Assembly (NCBI RefSeq): GCF_023630175.1
Contig: NZ_JALLIN010000052.1
Location: 1-54,165, forward strand
DNA from: Streptomyces cellostaticus
Lineage (GTDB): Bacteria; Actinomycetota; Actinomycetes; Streptomycetales; Streptomycetaceae
Direction: 5' to 3'
DNA: 54,165 bases
Part shown: piece by piece, positions 40,435-49,279 of the stretch
Layout of the letters: each line of letters starts with the position of its first letter
Position numbering within the stretch: position 1 is the stretch's first letter
Notes under the pieces: generated by a model
What the model was told of the DNA's origin: nothing
Databases searched by the model: none
The model's input: only the letters and a program-made list of their open reading frames with translations
Translations under genes and position numbers: made by a program

Positions 40435-41199
40435 TTGATTGAAAAGCAAAACACTGGCCTCTGGGTTCGCCGCTACCACGCTTCGGACGAAAGCCCGGTG
40501 CAGCTGGTCTGCCTTCCGCACGCCGGTGGCTCGGCCTCCTTCTACTTCCCCATGTCCCAGTCGCTGGCCCCGGAGGTGGACGTCCTCTCCATCCAGTACC
40601 CCGGCCGGCAGGACCGCAGGGACGAGCCCGGGATCACCGACATCGGTGCCTACGCGGACGCGCTGACCGCACAACTCAAGCCATGGCTCGATCGGCCCCT
40701 TGCATTCTTCGGCCACAGCATGGGCGCCGTCCTCGCCTTCGAGGTGACCCGCAGGCTGGAGCGCGACCACGGCACCAGCCCCCTGCACATCTTCGCCTCC
40801 GGTCGGCGCTCGCCCTCCAGCCACCGGCACGAAACCGTGCACCTGCGGGACGACGACGGAATCGTGAAGGAAATGCGGGAACTCAGCGGGACCGATGCGA
40901 AGATTCTCGGGAACGAGGAAATCCTCCGCATGGTGCTCCCCGCCATCCGCAGCGACTACACCGCCATCGAGAACTACCGGGCCGCCCGCGAAGAAGTCGT
41001 GCGCACCCCCGTCACCGTACTCACCGGCGACGCGGACCCGAAGACCAGCCGCGAAGAGGCCGACGCCTGGGAGGCGCACACCACCGGCGGATTCGGCATT
41101 CACTGCTTCCGCGGCGGCCATTTCTTCTTGGCGAACCATCAGGAACAGATCATGAAGATCGTGACGGAGGAACTCGCCACCGCGGCTCGGAGCCACTGA
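40435..41199 (+). CDS. Type II (editing) thioesterase of the PKS cluster
   Basis: 254 residues, the standalone alpha/beta-hydrolase thioesterase found in polyketide and peptide clusters, which clears mis-acylated carrier domains. Visible are LVCLPHAGGSASFYFPMSQS, the nucleophile Ser95 in FFGHSMGAVLAFEV, Asp near 199-201 in LTGDADPKTS, and His229 in FRGGHFFL. The start is TTG at 40435: GGGAG lies 10 bases upstream and an in-frame stop at 40414-40416 rules out an earlier start. The LAL regulator gene follows 239 bp downstream. Confidence 0.94.
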   Translation: MIEKQNTGLWVRRYHASDESPVQLVCLPHAGGSASFYFPMSQSLAPEVDVLSIQYPGRQDRRDEPGITDIGAYADALTAQLKPWLDRPLAFFGHSMGAVLAFEVTRRLERDHGTSPLHIFASGRRSPSSHRHETVHLRDDDGIVKEMRELSGTDAKILGNEEILRMVLPAIRSDYTAIENYRAAREEVVRTPVTVLTGDADPKTSREEADAWEAHTTGGFGIHCFRGGHFFLANHQEQIMKIVTEELATAARSH

Positions 41200-41223
41200 G
41201 CGGAACGCGGCGGGAACCACCAC

Positions 41224-41240
41224 GCCGGGCAGGGCCCGGC
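41224..41240. terminator. Short hairpin after the thioesterase gene
   Basis: GCCGGGC (41224-41230), loop AGG, GCCCGGC (41234-41240): a 7-bp perfect stem 25 bp after the thioesterase stop. It may terminate or attenuate transcription before the regulator gene. Confidence 0.45.
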
Positions 41241-41438
41241 GCAACCCCGCGCAGTCGGACGGCCGCATGACCAACGGCCGACCGGAGGCGGACCGGCGGG
41301 GGCAGGCCGCGGTGGCGGCCCGGCAGGGCGCGTCGCGCCCGTCGCACCACACCGAGCCGCGTCGGCGTCGCCGGCCGGGCACGCCACGGACCGGTGTGGA
41401 TCGTGCGCAAGTCATGCAGTTCGGGGGAAGGGAAATCT

Positions 41439-44312
41439 GTGGCGGCCAGACTCGTCGAGCGCGAAGAGCAGCTGGAGACACTGAAGGAACTGCTCGGCAG
41501 TGCGACGCGCGGCAGAGGACGCGTCGCCGTCATCAGCGGGGCGGTCGCGGGCGGCAAGACCAGCCTGCTGGAAAGATTCACCGAAGAGGCCCTCGCACAG
41601 GACGCCCTGGTACTGGAAGCGGCCGGCTCCCGGGCGGAGCGCTACCTGCCCTTCGGCATCCTGCGCAGGATCCTCGACAGCGCGGCCCCCGTGGCCCCCG
41701 ACGTGCACGCCTACGCCACCGAACTGCTCGACCGCGTCACCGACGGGACGACCGACGCCGAAGCCGCAGGCGAAGCCGGCATGCGCGTCATGCCGCACGT
41801 CTCCACCGCACTGCTGCGCATCGCCCGCAACCGCACCGTCGTCATGGCCGTCGACGACGTCCACCACGGCGACGAACTGTCCCTCGCCTTCCTGCTGTGC
41901 CTCGCCCGGCGCGTACGGCAGGCCGGTGTCCTCATCGTGCTCACCGAAGCCGTCCGCCTCCGGCCCGCACAGCTCGCCTTCCACGCCGAACTCCAGCGCC
42001 AGCCCAACTGCACCACCCTCCGGCTCCCGCTGCTCAGCACGGGCGGCATCACCCGCGTCCTCGCCGACCACTTCTCCCCCTCGGCCGCGCAGCGGCTGTC
42101 CGCCGAGTGCCAGGAGACCACCGGCGGCAACCCGCTGCTGGTCAGGGCCCTGGTCGGCGACGGCCTCACGGCCCTCGGCGACAGCGAGCCCTTCCAGCGG
42201 CTCGCCCCCGCCGAAACCTTCGAACGGGCCGTCCTCGACTGCCTCCACCGCGGCGACCCCGAACTGCTCACCGTCGCCCGCGGCGTCGCCGTCCTCGGCG
42301 ACGCCGGCTCCCCGGTCCTCCTCAGCCGGATCGTCGACCTCCACGTCAAGGCCACCGAACAGGCCCTCCAGGACCTCGCCCGCTGCGCCGTCCTCCACGA
42401 CGGGACCTTCCGTGACCCCGCGGCCCGCACCGCCGTCCTCGAAGCCGCGCCGGCCGGCGTCCTGTCCGCCCTGCACTCCCGCGCCGCGAAGCTCCTCCAC
42501 CAGGAGGGCGCGGCGGCCCTCGATGTCGCCCGCCACCTCCTCGCCGCCCGCAAGAACGTCGAGGACTGGGCCATCCCCGTCCTCCAGGAGGCCGCTGAGT
42601 ACGCCCTCGTCGACGACGAGCACGACCTCGCCCTGCGCTGCGGCGAACTGGCCGTCGCCTCCTGCGCCGAAGGACCCCGGCACGCCTCGCTCAAGTCCCG
42701 CCTCGTCAGCATCGTCTGGCGCAGCAGCCCCGCCGCGGCCGAGGGGCATCTCCGCCAGCTCTCCCGCGAGCTCGCCGCCGGCCGGCTCGCCGACCGCGAC
42801 CTCGTGCACGTCGTGTCCTGCCTCCTGTGGATGGGCGAGTCCCGAGCCGCCGGCGAGGCCGTGCTGCGCCTCCAGGAAACCGACGGCAAGGCCCGGGCCG
42901 AAGGCCGCGCCCCCGCGTACGACCCGAACACCCTCGCCGCCGCCCATAGCTGGCTCACCATGGTCAGCCCCCCGGTACGGGACGTCCTCGGCGCCCCGCA
43001 CCCGTCGCGGACAACGCTGTCCGGCGCCCCTGGAGCGCTGCCCCTCGCGGGACTCGAGACCGTCCCGTACGACATCCCCGACAACGCCCACGTCCAGGCC
43101 GCCGACGCCGTCCGCACCGTCCTCGGCGGCAGGAACCAGGCCGACGCCGCCGTCGGCGAGGCCATCCGGGTGCTCCAGCGCTACCACCTCAGCGACCGCA
43201 CCCTCCAGCCCCTCGTCTTCGCCCTCCTCGCCGTCGTCTACGCCGGACGCCTCGACCTCGCACTCGCCTGGTGCGAACGCCTCCTCGCCGAATGCTCCGG
43301 CCGCAACACCCCCACCTGGCAGGCCGCCCTCGGCGTGATCCGCGCCGAGATCTCCCTGCGCAGGGGCGATCTGCCCGGCGCCGCCGCCCAGGCCCGCCAC
43401 GCCATGTCCCGCATCTCCGTGCAGGGCTGGGGCGTCGGCATCGCGCTGCCGCTGGCCATCCTCGTCGAGTCCGAACTCGGGATGGGCAACCACGACGAGG
43501 CGATGAGCCTGCTCGAACAGCCCGTACCAGAAGCCATGTTCAGCACCCTCCCCGGCCTGCACTACCTCCGGGCCCGGGGCCGCTGCCACCTGGCCAACGG
43601 CCGCTACCACGCCGGCCTGCGGGACTTCCTCAACTGCGGCGAACTGATGCAGTCCTGGGGCATGGACGCGGCCGAGCTGGTCCCCTGGCGACTGGACGCC
43701 GCCGAGGCGTGGCTCGCCCTCGGCAACCCCGGCCGCGCCAAGGAGTACACCGAGCAGCAGAAGGCGCGCGAGACGGGCTCCGCGGGCAGTCGCACCCGCG
43801 GCTTCCTGCTGCTCGCGCTCGCCCGCACCAGCACCGACCTCACCGTCCGGCTCAAGCGCCTCACCGAAGCCGTCGAGACCCTGGAGGAGGACGGCGACCG
43901 GCTCCAACTGGCCACGGCCCTCGGTGAACTGGGCCGTGGATACCGTGCGCTGGGCGACTTCAACCGCGCCCGCATGCTGGTCCGCAAGGCCTGGCACGTC
44001 GCCAAGTCCTGCGGCGCCGAACCCCTGTGCCAGCAGTTCATGCCGGGCCAGGGCGACGGCGACACCGGAGCCTCGCCGAGCGTCCGGGAGACGGAGGCCC
44101 CCAGCGAGGTCGAGGTCCTGTCCGAGGCCGAGGCACGGGTCGCCCTGCTCGCGGCACGCGGCCACACCAACCGGGAGATAGCGACCAAGCTGTACGTCAC
44201 CGTGTCGACCGTCGAGCAGCACCTGACGCGCATCTACCGCAAGTTGAAGGTCAAGCGCCGCCGCGACCTGCCCGCCAGTCTCTCCGACATGAGCCTCCCG
44301 GGCATCGCCTGA
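41439..44312 (+). CDS. LAL-type LuxR-family pathway activator
   Basis: 957 residues, similar in size and layout to PikD-type regulators. The N-terminal ATPase part has the Walker A variant GAVAGGKTS (34-42) and Walker B VVMAVDDVHHGDELS (about 134-148). A long helical, TPR-like middle follows. The C-terminal LuxR helix-turn-helix reads LSEAEARVALLAARGHTNRE, then YVTVSTVEQHLTRIYRKLKV. LAL proteins activate macrolide and polyene clusters. GTG at 41439 has GAAGGG six bases upstream; the same frame is open to a GTG at 41394. Probable targets are the promoters with TAGGGG repeats at 40285 and 50798. Confidence 0.93.
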   Translation: MAARLVEREEQLETLKELLGSATRGRGRVAVISGAVAGGKTSLLERFTEEALAQDALVLEAAGSRAERYLPFGILRRILDSAAPVAPDVHAYATELLDRVTDGTTDAEAAGEAGMRVMPHVSTALLRIARNRTVVMAVDDVHHGDELSLAFLLCLARRVRQAGVLIVLTEAVRLRPAQLAFHAELQRQPNCTTLRLPLLSTGGITRVLADHFSPSAAQRLSAECQETTGGNPLLVRALVGDGLTALGDSEPFQRLAPAETFERAVLDCLHRGDPELLTVARGVAVLGDAGSPVLLSRIVDLHVKATEQALQDLARCAVLHDGTFRDPAARTAVLEAAPAGVLSALHSRAAKLLHQEGAAALDVARHLLAARKNVEDWAIPVLQEAAEYALVDDEHDLALRCGELAVASCAEGPRHASLKSRLVSIVWRSSPAAAEGHLRQLSRELAAGRLADRDLVHVVSCLLWMGESRAAGEAVLRLQETDGKARAEGRAPAYDPNTLAAAHSWLTMVSPPVRDVLGAPHPSRTTLSGAPGALPLAGLETVPYDIPDNAHVQAADAVRTVLGGRNQADAAVGEAIRVLQRYHLSDRTLQPLVFALLAVVYAGRLDLALAWCERLLAECSGRNTPTWQAALGVIRAEISLRRGDLPGAAAQARHAMSRISVQGWGVGIALPLAILVESELGMGNHDEAMSLLEQPVPEAMFSTLPGLHYLRARGRCHLANGRYHAGLRDFLNCGELMQSWGMDAAELVPWRLDAAEAWLALGNPGRAKEYTEQQKARETGSAGSRTRGFLLLALARTSTDLTVRLKRLTEAVETLEEDGDRLQLATALGELGRGYRALGDFNRARMLVRKAWHVAKSCGAEPLCQQFMPGQGDGDTGASPSVRETEAPSEVEVLSEAEARVALLAARGHTNREIATKLYVTVSTVEQHLTRIYRKLKVKRRRDLPASLSDMSLPGIA

Positions 44313-44410
44313 CCTCGGGTGGCCGCGGCACCGGCACCACGGCCGGTCCACGGCCCCCGGACGCCGCGCCCCGGCCACCGGGAACCGGCACCCGGGCCGA
44401 CACCCGCGTC

Positions 44411-44428
44411 GGCGCCGCTACCGGCGCC
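44411..44428. terminator. Hairpin between convergent LAL and response-regulator genes
   Basis: GGCGCCG-CTAC-CGGCGCC, a 7-bp stem with a 4-nt loop, lies 6 bp from the response-regulator stop and 98 bp after the LAL regulator stop. Confidence 0.5.
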
Positions 44429-44434
44429 GGACCG

Positions 44435-45067
44435 TCAGGACAGCAGGCCGCGTTCCAGCGCCGTGATGACCGCGGCCGTACGGTCCGACACCGACAGCTT
44501 CTTGAACGTCCGCAGCAGATGCGTCTTCACCGTCGCCTCGCTGATGAACAGCCGGCGCCCGATGTCCGCGTTCGTCAGTCCCTGGCTGACGAGCTGGAGC
44601 ACCTCCCGCTCCCGGTCCGACAGCGCCGGCGGTTCCACCACCCTCGCCCGGAACAGCTTGGGCGCCAGCGACGGCGTCAGGACCGTCTCGCCCCGGGCCG
44701 CCGCCTTCACCGCCTGCACCAGGTCGTCGCGCGAGCTGCCCTTCAGCAGATAGCCGGCCGCCCCGGCCTCCACGGCCCGCAGGATGTCGGTGTCCGTCTC
44801 GTACGTCGTCACGATCACCACCTTGGTGGCCGGCGCGACACGCAGCAGATGGCCGGTGGTCTCCACCCCGTCCATCCCGCCCATCCGCAGGTCGAGCAGG
44901 ACGATGTCGGGAGCGAGCCCGGCGACCGTCGCGATCGCCTCCTCGCCCGAACCGGCCTGCCCGACGACCCGCACCCCTTCGGCGGACCGCAGCATCGAGC
45001 TGAGGCCCTCCCGCACGACCGGGTGGTCGTCGACCAGCATCACGCTGATCGTCCCGTCAGCTCCCAC
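44435..45067 (-). CDS. NarL/FixJ-family response regulator
   Basis: 210 residues. Receiver domain: acidic pair DD (13-14), phosphorylation site Asp59 in DIVLLDLRMGGMDG, Thr in VIVTTYE, Lys in GYLLKGSS. The output domain is a LuxR helix-turn-helix (LSDREREVLQLVSQGLTNAD, RRLFISEATVKTHLLRTFKK). The start GTG at 45067 has GGAGGGG seven bases upstream and lies 11 bp inside the 3' end of the histidine kinase gene, so translation is coupled. Its likely operator is the palindrome pair at 46425-46459. Confidence 0.95.
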   Translation of the reverse strand: MGADGTISVMLVDDHPVVREGLSSMLRSAEGVRVVGQAGSGEEAIATVAGLAPDIVLLDLRMGGMDGVETTGHLLRVAPATKVVIVTTYETDTDILRAVEAGAAGYLLKGSSRDDLVQAVKAAARGETVLTPSLAPKLFRARVVEPPALSDREREVLQLVSQGLTNADIGRRLFISEATVKTHLLRTFKKLSVSDRTAAVITALERGLLS

Positions 45068-46301
45068 CGTCCGCCCCTCCGCTCGCGGGCACCGTCACCT
45101 CGACGGTGGTGCCCCGCCCCGGGGCGCTGACCACGGTCACCGCCCCGCTGATCTCCTGCGCCCGTGTCCGCATGCCGCGCAGCCCGAACCCCTGCCGGTC
45201 CTCGTCGCCCACGGCGAACCCCGGACCGTCGTCCCGTACGAGCAGCCGCGCCGTCTCCCGCCCGTACACCAGCCGGACCTCAGCCGAGCGGGCCTCGCTC
45301 GCGTGCTTGCGGATGTTGGCGACCGCCTCCTGGAGGGAACGCAGCAGCACCACGCTGACCGCCATCGGCAGCTCCCGCTCGTCGCCCTCGACGGAGACGT
45401 CCGCCCGTATCCCGGTCTGGGCCGCCAGCCCCTCCGCCTGCCGTCGGGCGGCCTGCACCAGCGACGACTCCCGCAGCGCAGGCGGCGTCAGCTCGGTGAC
45501 GAACTCCCGTGCCTCGGCCAGGCTTTCGCGCGCCACATGCCCCGCGAGCCCCAGGTGCTCCCTGGCCAGCTCGGGATGGGCCGTCAGGTCCGTCTCGGCG
45601 GCCTCCACGAGGCCGATGATGCTGGTGAGGCCCTGGGCGAGGGTGTCGTGGATCTCCCGGGCGAGCCGCTCCCGCTCGGCCGAGACCCCCGCCGCCCGCG
45701 ACAGCGCGGCCACCCGCTCGCGGTTGCGGTGCAACTCCTCGATCAGCTCCGCCCGTTCCCGGCTCTGCCGGGTCACCCGCGTGATCCACAGCCCGAGCAT
45801 GACCGACAGCGCGATCCCGAGCAGCGACGTCGGCAGCACGGCCATGATGTCCCTGCTCAGGGTGCCGCCGCGCAGCCACACCACCGTCATCGGCATCAGG
45901 TTCGCCAGGACCACCACGGCGATCGCCTGCGAGGTCGCCAGACTCATCATCAGCATCGGCACCACGGCGAACAGCGCGAATGAGGCCGCCAGGTCGAACA
46001 GCACCGCCACCGTGAACAGCAGGAACAGCCCCACCGAGAAGACGATGCTGCGCCGGCCGTGCCCCTGGCCCGGCTGGACCATCGCGCTGCGCCCCAGGGC
46101 CGCGTACCAGAGAACGGCCAGCGTCAGTGCCGCCATCGCCACGGCACGGTGGACCTGCTCGCCCGCCGAGGTGAACAGCAGCATCGTGGTGACGACGTAC
46201 GAGACGGCGAAGAACGCGTCCCAGAGGCCGAACCAGCGGGTCCCCGCCTCGGGCGGGTGGTCCGGGCCGACGGCCGCCTCCACCCGGGTTTCAGTGCTCA
46301 C
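45057..46301 (-). CDS. NarL-pairing sensor histidine kinase (HisKA_3)
   Basis: 414 residues. Five or six membrane helices lie in residues about 25-175, with almost no extracellular loop, suggesting sensing in the membrane. The dimerisation motif has His218 in EREIHDTLAQGLTSIIGLVE-type sequence (REIHDTLAQGL). The ATPase domain has LQEAVANIRKHA (N box), VRDDGPGFAV (G1) and GFGLRGMRTRA (G2). The start is GTG at 46301 (VSTETRVEAAVG) with a weak site. It shares a 240-bp divergent promoter region with a CcdC-like membrane protein gene, reminiscent of envelope-stress systems. Confidence 0.94.
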   Translation of the reverse strand: MSTETRVEAAVGPDHPPEAGTRWFGLWDAFFAVSYVVTTMLLFTSAGEQVHRAVAMAALTLAVLWYAALGRSAMVQPGQGHGRRSIVFSVGLFLLFTVAVLFDLAASFALFAVVPMLMMSLATSQAIAVVVLANLMPMTVVWLRGGTLSRDIMAVLPTSLLGIALSVMLGLWITRVTRQSRERAELIEELHRNRERVAALSRAAGVSAERERLAREIHDTLAQGLTSIIGLVEAAETDLTAHPELAREHLGLAGHVARESLAEAREFVTELTPPALRESSLVQAARRQAEGLAAQTGIRADVSVEGDERELPMAVSVVLLRSLQEAVANIRKHASEARSAEVRLVYGRETARLLVRDDGPGFAVGDEDRQGFGLRGMRTRAQEISGAVTVVSAPGRGTTVEVTVPASGGADGGS

Positions 46302-46424
46302 GCCACCAGTCCTATCACCCCGGACGGGCCCGGCACGACGCCGGGCGCGAGGCCGTGCGGGACGCCGTGCGGGGGCGGCAGCGGTGCGGCCCCGGGCCAC
46401 GGCGGCGTCCACCGTGTCCACCGA

Positions 46425-46459
46425 TCGGTTGACGACCGAACCCACTGGACGGTTGTCCA
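46425..46459. promoter_or_regulatory. Twin palindromes, candidate response-regulator operator
   Basis: TCGGT-TGACG-ACCGA (46425-46439) and TGGAC-GGTT-GTCCA (46446-46459) are both perfect. They lie between the divergent kinase and CcdC-like genes, 124 bp from the kinase start and 83 bp from the ATG of the CcdC-like gene. Two close dyads fit a NarL-type regulator binding as dimers. TAGCGT at 46480-46485 could be the -10 of the CcdC-like gene. Confidence 0.6.
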
Positions 46460-46541
46460 CACCGACCCCGCCCCACCCCTAGCGTTGCAGGTGAGAGGCA
46501 GGGAGCACCGCGCTGCCGAGACCGAGGAAGAGGCCCGCCGC

Positions 46542-47102
46542 ATGAGCCCGTTCTTGACCGCACTGATCGCCAGCGGGACGATCCTGATCATCATCCTGTC
46601 GACCGACCTCGGCACCCGCAAGGTCACCAACATGCGGATGCTGCGCTCGATCCTCGCGGTCGTCATCGTCCTCGCGCTCTTCGTGCACACCCTGCCGCTC
46701 GACGGCAACGACCCCTCCCTCCAGCTCGCAGGCATCGGCGCCGGCGTCATCTGCGGACTGGTCGCCGCCGCCCTGCTCCCCGCCCACCGGGACGCCTCCG
46801 GCGAGATCTACACCAAGGGCGGCGTCGGATACGCCCTGGTGTGGACCGCGCTGTCCGCCTCGCGCGTGCTCTTCGCCTACGGTTCCGAGCACTGGTTCAG
46901 CGAGGGCATCATCCGTTTCAGCATCGAGTACAAGCTCAGCGGGCAGGACGTCTACTCCAACGCCTTCGTCTTCATGGCCCTTGCCATGGTGCTGACGCGC
47001 ACCGCCGTCCTGCTGAACAAGCGCCGCCGGCTCCACGGTGGTCAGCTCTCCGTGGCCGGCAACACCGGTACCCGCCAGGGCAGTTCCGCGGGCACGCACT
47101 GA
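46542..47102 (+). CDS. CcdC-like (DUF1453) integral membrane protein
   Basis: 186 residues with about four membrane helices: ALIASGTILIIILSTDLG, LRSILAVVIVLALFVHTLPL, LAGIGAGVICGLVAAALLPA and VFMALAMVLTRTAVLL. RKVTNMRMLRSIL and GEIYTKGGVGYALVWTALSA are typical of the CcdC group. The ATG at 46542 has GAGGAAGAGG upstream. An in-frame GTG at 46491 lies six bases after TAGCGT and could be a leaderless alternative start. It is divergent from the sensor kinase and probably its target. Confidence 0.85.
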   Translation: MSPFLTALIASGTILIIILSTDLGTRKVTNMRMLRSILAVVIVLALFVHTLPLDGNDPSLQLAGIGAGVICGLVAAALLPAHRDASGEIYTKGGVGYALVWTALSASRVLFAYGSEHWFSEGIIRFSIEYKLSGQDVYSNAFVFMALAMVLTRTAVLLNKRRRLHGGQLSVAGNTGTRQGSSAGTH

Positions 47103-47147
47103 GCTGGCGGACGTCGGATCAGGTTCGGTACAAGATCGTCCCACACC

Positions 47148-47160
47148 TAGGGTGAAGCAG
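47148..47160 (+). promoter_or_regulatory. Leaderless -10 for the PH-domain pair
   Basis: TAGGGT (47148-47153) is followed six bases later by the GTG start at 47160. TTCGGT (47124-47129) with an 18-bp spacer is a possible -35. The spacing suggests transcription begins at the start codon. Confidence 0.45.
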
Positions 47161-47660
47161 TGGAACGCATGGATGATGTAAGGCTCAGGCCCCCGCGCAA
47201 TCGCGTCGAACGCAGGGCGATCGGCTGGTGGACGCTCCAGTCCTCGATGTTCGCCCTGCCCCTCCCGCTCGTCTTCGGCGTGCTGTACCTCTGCATCCCG
47301 CCCGCAAGGCCGTTCTTCGGCTGGGCCTTCCTGATCTCCCTCGTACCCAGCCTCGCCTACATGGCCGTCATGCCGGTCTGGCGCTACCGGGTCCACTGCT
47401 GGGAAACCACCGACGAAGCCGTCTACGCGGCGTCCGGCTGGCTCTGGCAGCGCTGGCGGGTCGTCCCCCTGTCCCGCATCCAGACCGTCGACACCCTCCG
47501 CGGCCCCCTCCAGCAGCTCTTCGACCTCTCCGGCATCACGGTCACCACCGCCTCCTCCTCCGGCGCCGTGAAGATCAAGGGCATCGACCACCGGACCGCC
47601 CAGGAAGTGGTCGAGCACCTCACCACGTCCACCCAGGCCACCCCCGGTGACGCGACATGA
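47160..47660 (+). CDS. Bacterial PH-domain (YdbS-like) membrane protein
   Basis: 166 residues. Two membrane helices (WTLQSSMFALPLPLVFGVLY; FFGWAFLISLVPSLAYMAVM) are followed by one bPH2/DUF304 domain (YRVHCWETTDEAVYAASGWL, WRVVPLSRIQTVDTLRGPLQ, LFDLSGITVTTASSSGAVKI). In Bacillus, YdbS with YdbT protects against membrane-active antimicrobials. The GTG at 47160 (MERMDD) is used, or the ATG at 47169. The stop overlaps the next gene's start as ATGA. Confidence 0.9.
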   Translation: MERMDDVRLRPPRNRVERRAIGWWTLQSSMFALPLPLVFGVLYLCIPPARPFFGWAFLISLVPSLAYMAVMPVWRYRVHCWETTDEAVYAASGWLWQRWRVVPLSRIQTVDTLRGPLQQLFDLSGITVTTASSSGAVKIKGIDHRTAQEVVEHLTTSTQATPGDAT

Positions 47661-49210
47661 GCCATGACAGCACCACCGGCACGGCGCACCCCGCCGGCAC
47701 GGTCCGGGCACCCGGCGACCCCGGGTGGACCAAGCTCAGCCCCCGGCTGCTCCTGGTCAACCTCAGCATGCTCGCCGGCCCACTCGCCCTGTTCGCCCTG
47801 ACCGTCGCCCTCACCGGCGCCAACCTCCAGGCGCTCATCTCGCTCGGCTCCCTGGTGATCACCTTCCTGGTCATCACCGGCATCAGCACGATGCGCCTGC
47901 TCACCACCCGCTTCCGGGTCGCCGGCGACCGCCTCGAACTGCGCTCCGGGCTGCTCTTCCGCAGCCGCCGCTCCGTCCCCGTCGACCGGATCCGCAGTAT
48001 CGACCTCGACGCCAAGCCGATGCACCGCCTCTTCGGCCTCACCTCGCTGCAGATCGGCACCGGGGAGCAGAGCTCCTCCTCCGGCCGCAAGCTGTCCCTC
48101 GACGGCATCACCCAGCAGCACGCCCGCGAACTGCGCCGACTCCTCCTCGACCGCCGCGGCGGCGCCCGCACCACCGGCCACGGCGAGGACCTCACCATCG
48201 CCGAGATGGACTGGGCCTGGCTGCGGTACGCGCCGCTCACCGTCTGGGGCGTCGGCAGCGTCTTCATCGGCGTCGGCACCGCGTACCGCATCCTGCACGA
48301 GATGAAGGTCGACCCGCTCGAACTCGGCATCGTCAAGAGCATCGAGGAAAGCTTCGGCTCCGTGCCCCTGTGGTTCGGCATCCTCGTCGCCGTCGCCCTC
48401 ACCGCCGTCGCGGGCGTCGCGGTCTCCGTCGCCACCTTCGTGGACGCCTGGGCCAAGTACCGCCTGGAGCGCGAACAGGACGGCGTCTTCCGGGTGCGCC
48501 GCGGACTGGTCATCTCCCGCTCCGTCACCATCGAGGAGCGCAGGCTGCGCGGCGTCGAGGTCACCGAGCCGATGCTGCTGCGCTGGGCCGGCGGCGCCCG
48601 CCTCAACGCCATCGCCAGCGGCCTCGGCAACAGCGAGGAGAACCGCAGCCGCCGCTCCCTGACGCCACCGGTGCCCCGGGCGGAGGCCCTGCGGGTCGCC
48701 TCCGACGTCCTTGCCGAGGAGCAGTCCCCGACGGAGTTCGCCGATCTCGTCCCCCACCCCCGCGTCGCCCGGCGCCGCCGCGTCAACCGCGGCCTGCTGG
48801 TCCTCGCCGCCATCGTCGCCGTACCGCTCGGCCTGGGTCTGTGGCTCACCCCCGTACTCGTCCACATCGCGTGGATCACGGCGCTCGTCGGCCTGCCGGT
48901 CGTCGTCGCCCTCGCCCACGACGCCTACCGCGCCCTCGGCCACGGCCTCCGCGACCGCTACCTCGTCGTCCGTGCCGGAACCTTCGCCCGCCGCACCGCC
49001 GCCCTCCAGCGCGACGGCGTCATCGGCTGGAACATCACCCGCTCCTACTTCCAGCGGCGCAAGGGTCTGCTCACCATCGGCGCCACCACAGCCGCCGGCG
49101 ACGGCGTGTACAAGATCCGGGACGTCCCGGTCGGCGCGGGCCTCGCCTTCGCCGAGGAAGCCGTGCCCAAGCTGCTCGCCCCCTTCATCGAGCGCGTCCC
49201 GCCCGCCTGA
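47657..49210 (+). CDS. Bacterial PH-domain (YdbT-like) membrane protein with three PH domains
   Basis: 517 residues. Repeated units of two membrane helices plus a bPH2 domain. The first domain has RFRVAGDRLELRSGLLFRSR, RSVPVDRIRSIDLDAKPMHR and LFGLTSLQIGTGEQSSSSGR. The second has EQDGVFRVRRGLVISRSVTI and RRLRGVEVTEPMLLRWAGGA. The third has LRDRYLVVRAGTFARRTAAL and RDGVIGWNITRSYFQRRKGL. Translation is coupled to the YdbS-like gene by an ATGA overlap. With that gene it probably forms a membrane-protection pair. Its transcription ends at two strong hairpins. Confidence 0.92.
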   Translation: MSHDSTTGTAHPAGTVRAPGDPGWTKLSPRLLLVNLSMLAGPLALFALTVALTGANLQALISLGSLVITFLVITGISTMRLLTTRFRVAGDRLELRSGLLFRSRRSVPVDRIRSIDLDAKPMHRLFGLTSLQIGTGEQSSSSGRKLSLDGITQQHARELRRLLLDRRGGARTTGHGEDLTIAEMDWAWLRYAPLTVWGVGSVFIGVGTAYRILHEMKVDPLELGIVKSIEESFGSVPLWFGILVAVALTAVAGVAVSVATFVDAWAKYRLEREQDGVFRVRRGLVISRSVTIEERRLRGVEVTEPMLLRWAGGARLNAIASGLGNSEENRSRRSLTPPVPRAEALRVASDVLAEEQSPTEFADLVPHPRVARRRRVNRGLLVLAAIVAVPLGLGLWLTPVLVHIAWITALVGLPVVVALAHDAYRALGHGLRDRYLVVRAGTFARRTAALQRDGVIGWNITRSYFQRRKGLLTIGATTAAGDGVYKIRDVPVGAGLAFAEEAVPKLLAPFIERVPPA

Positions 49211-49279
49211 GACCGCTCGCCCCCCCTCGAACCCCGCTGCCCGGGAGTCGAGGCCCCTGACCAACTGGCGATCCCCCGA

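Noticed and set aside
41412..44378. A 988-codon minus-strand frame opposite the LAL regulator
   Set aside because: Glycine/alanine/valine-rich shadow of a strongly supported gene with Walker and LuxR motifs on the plus strand.
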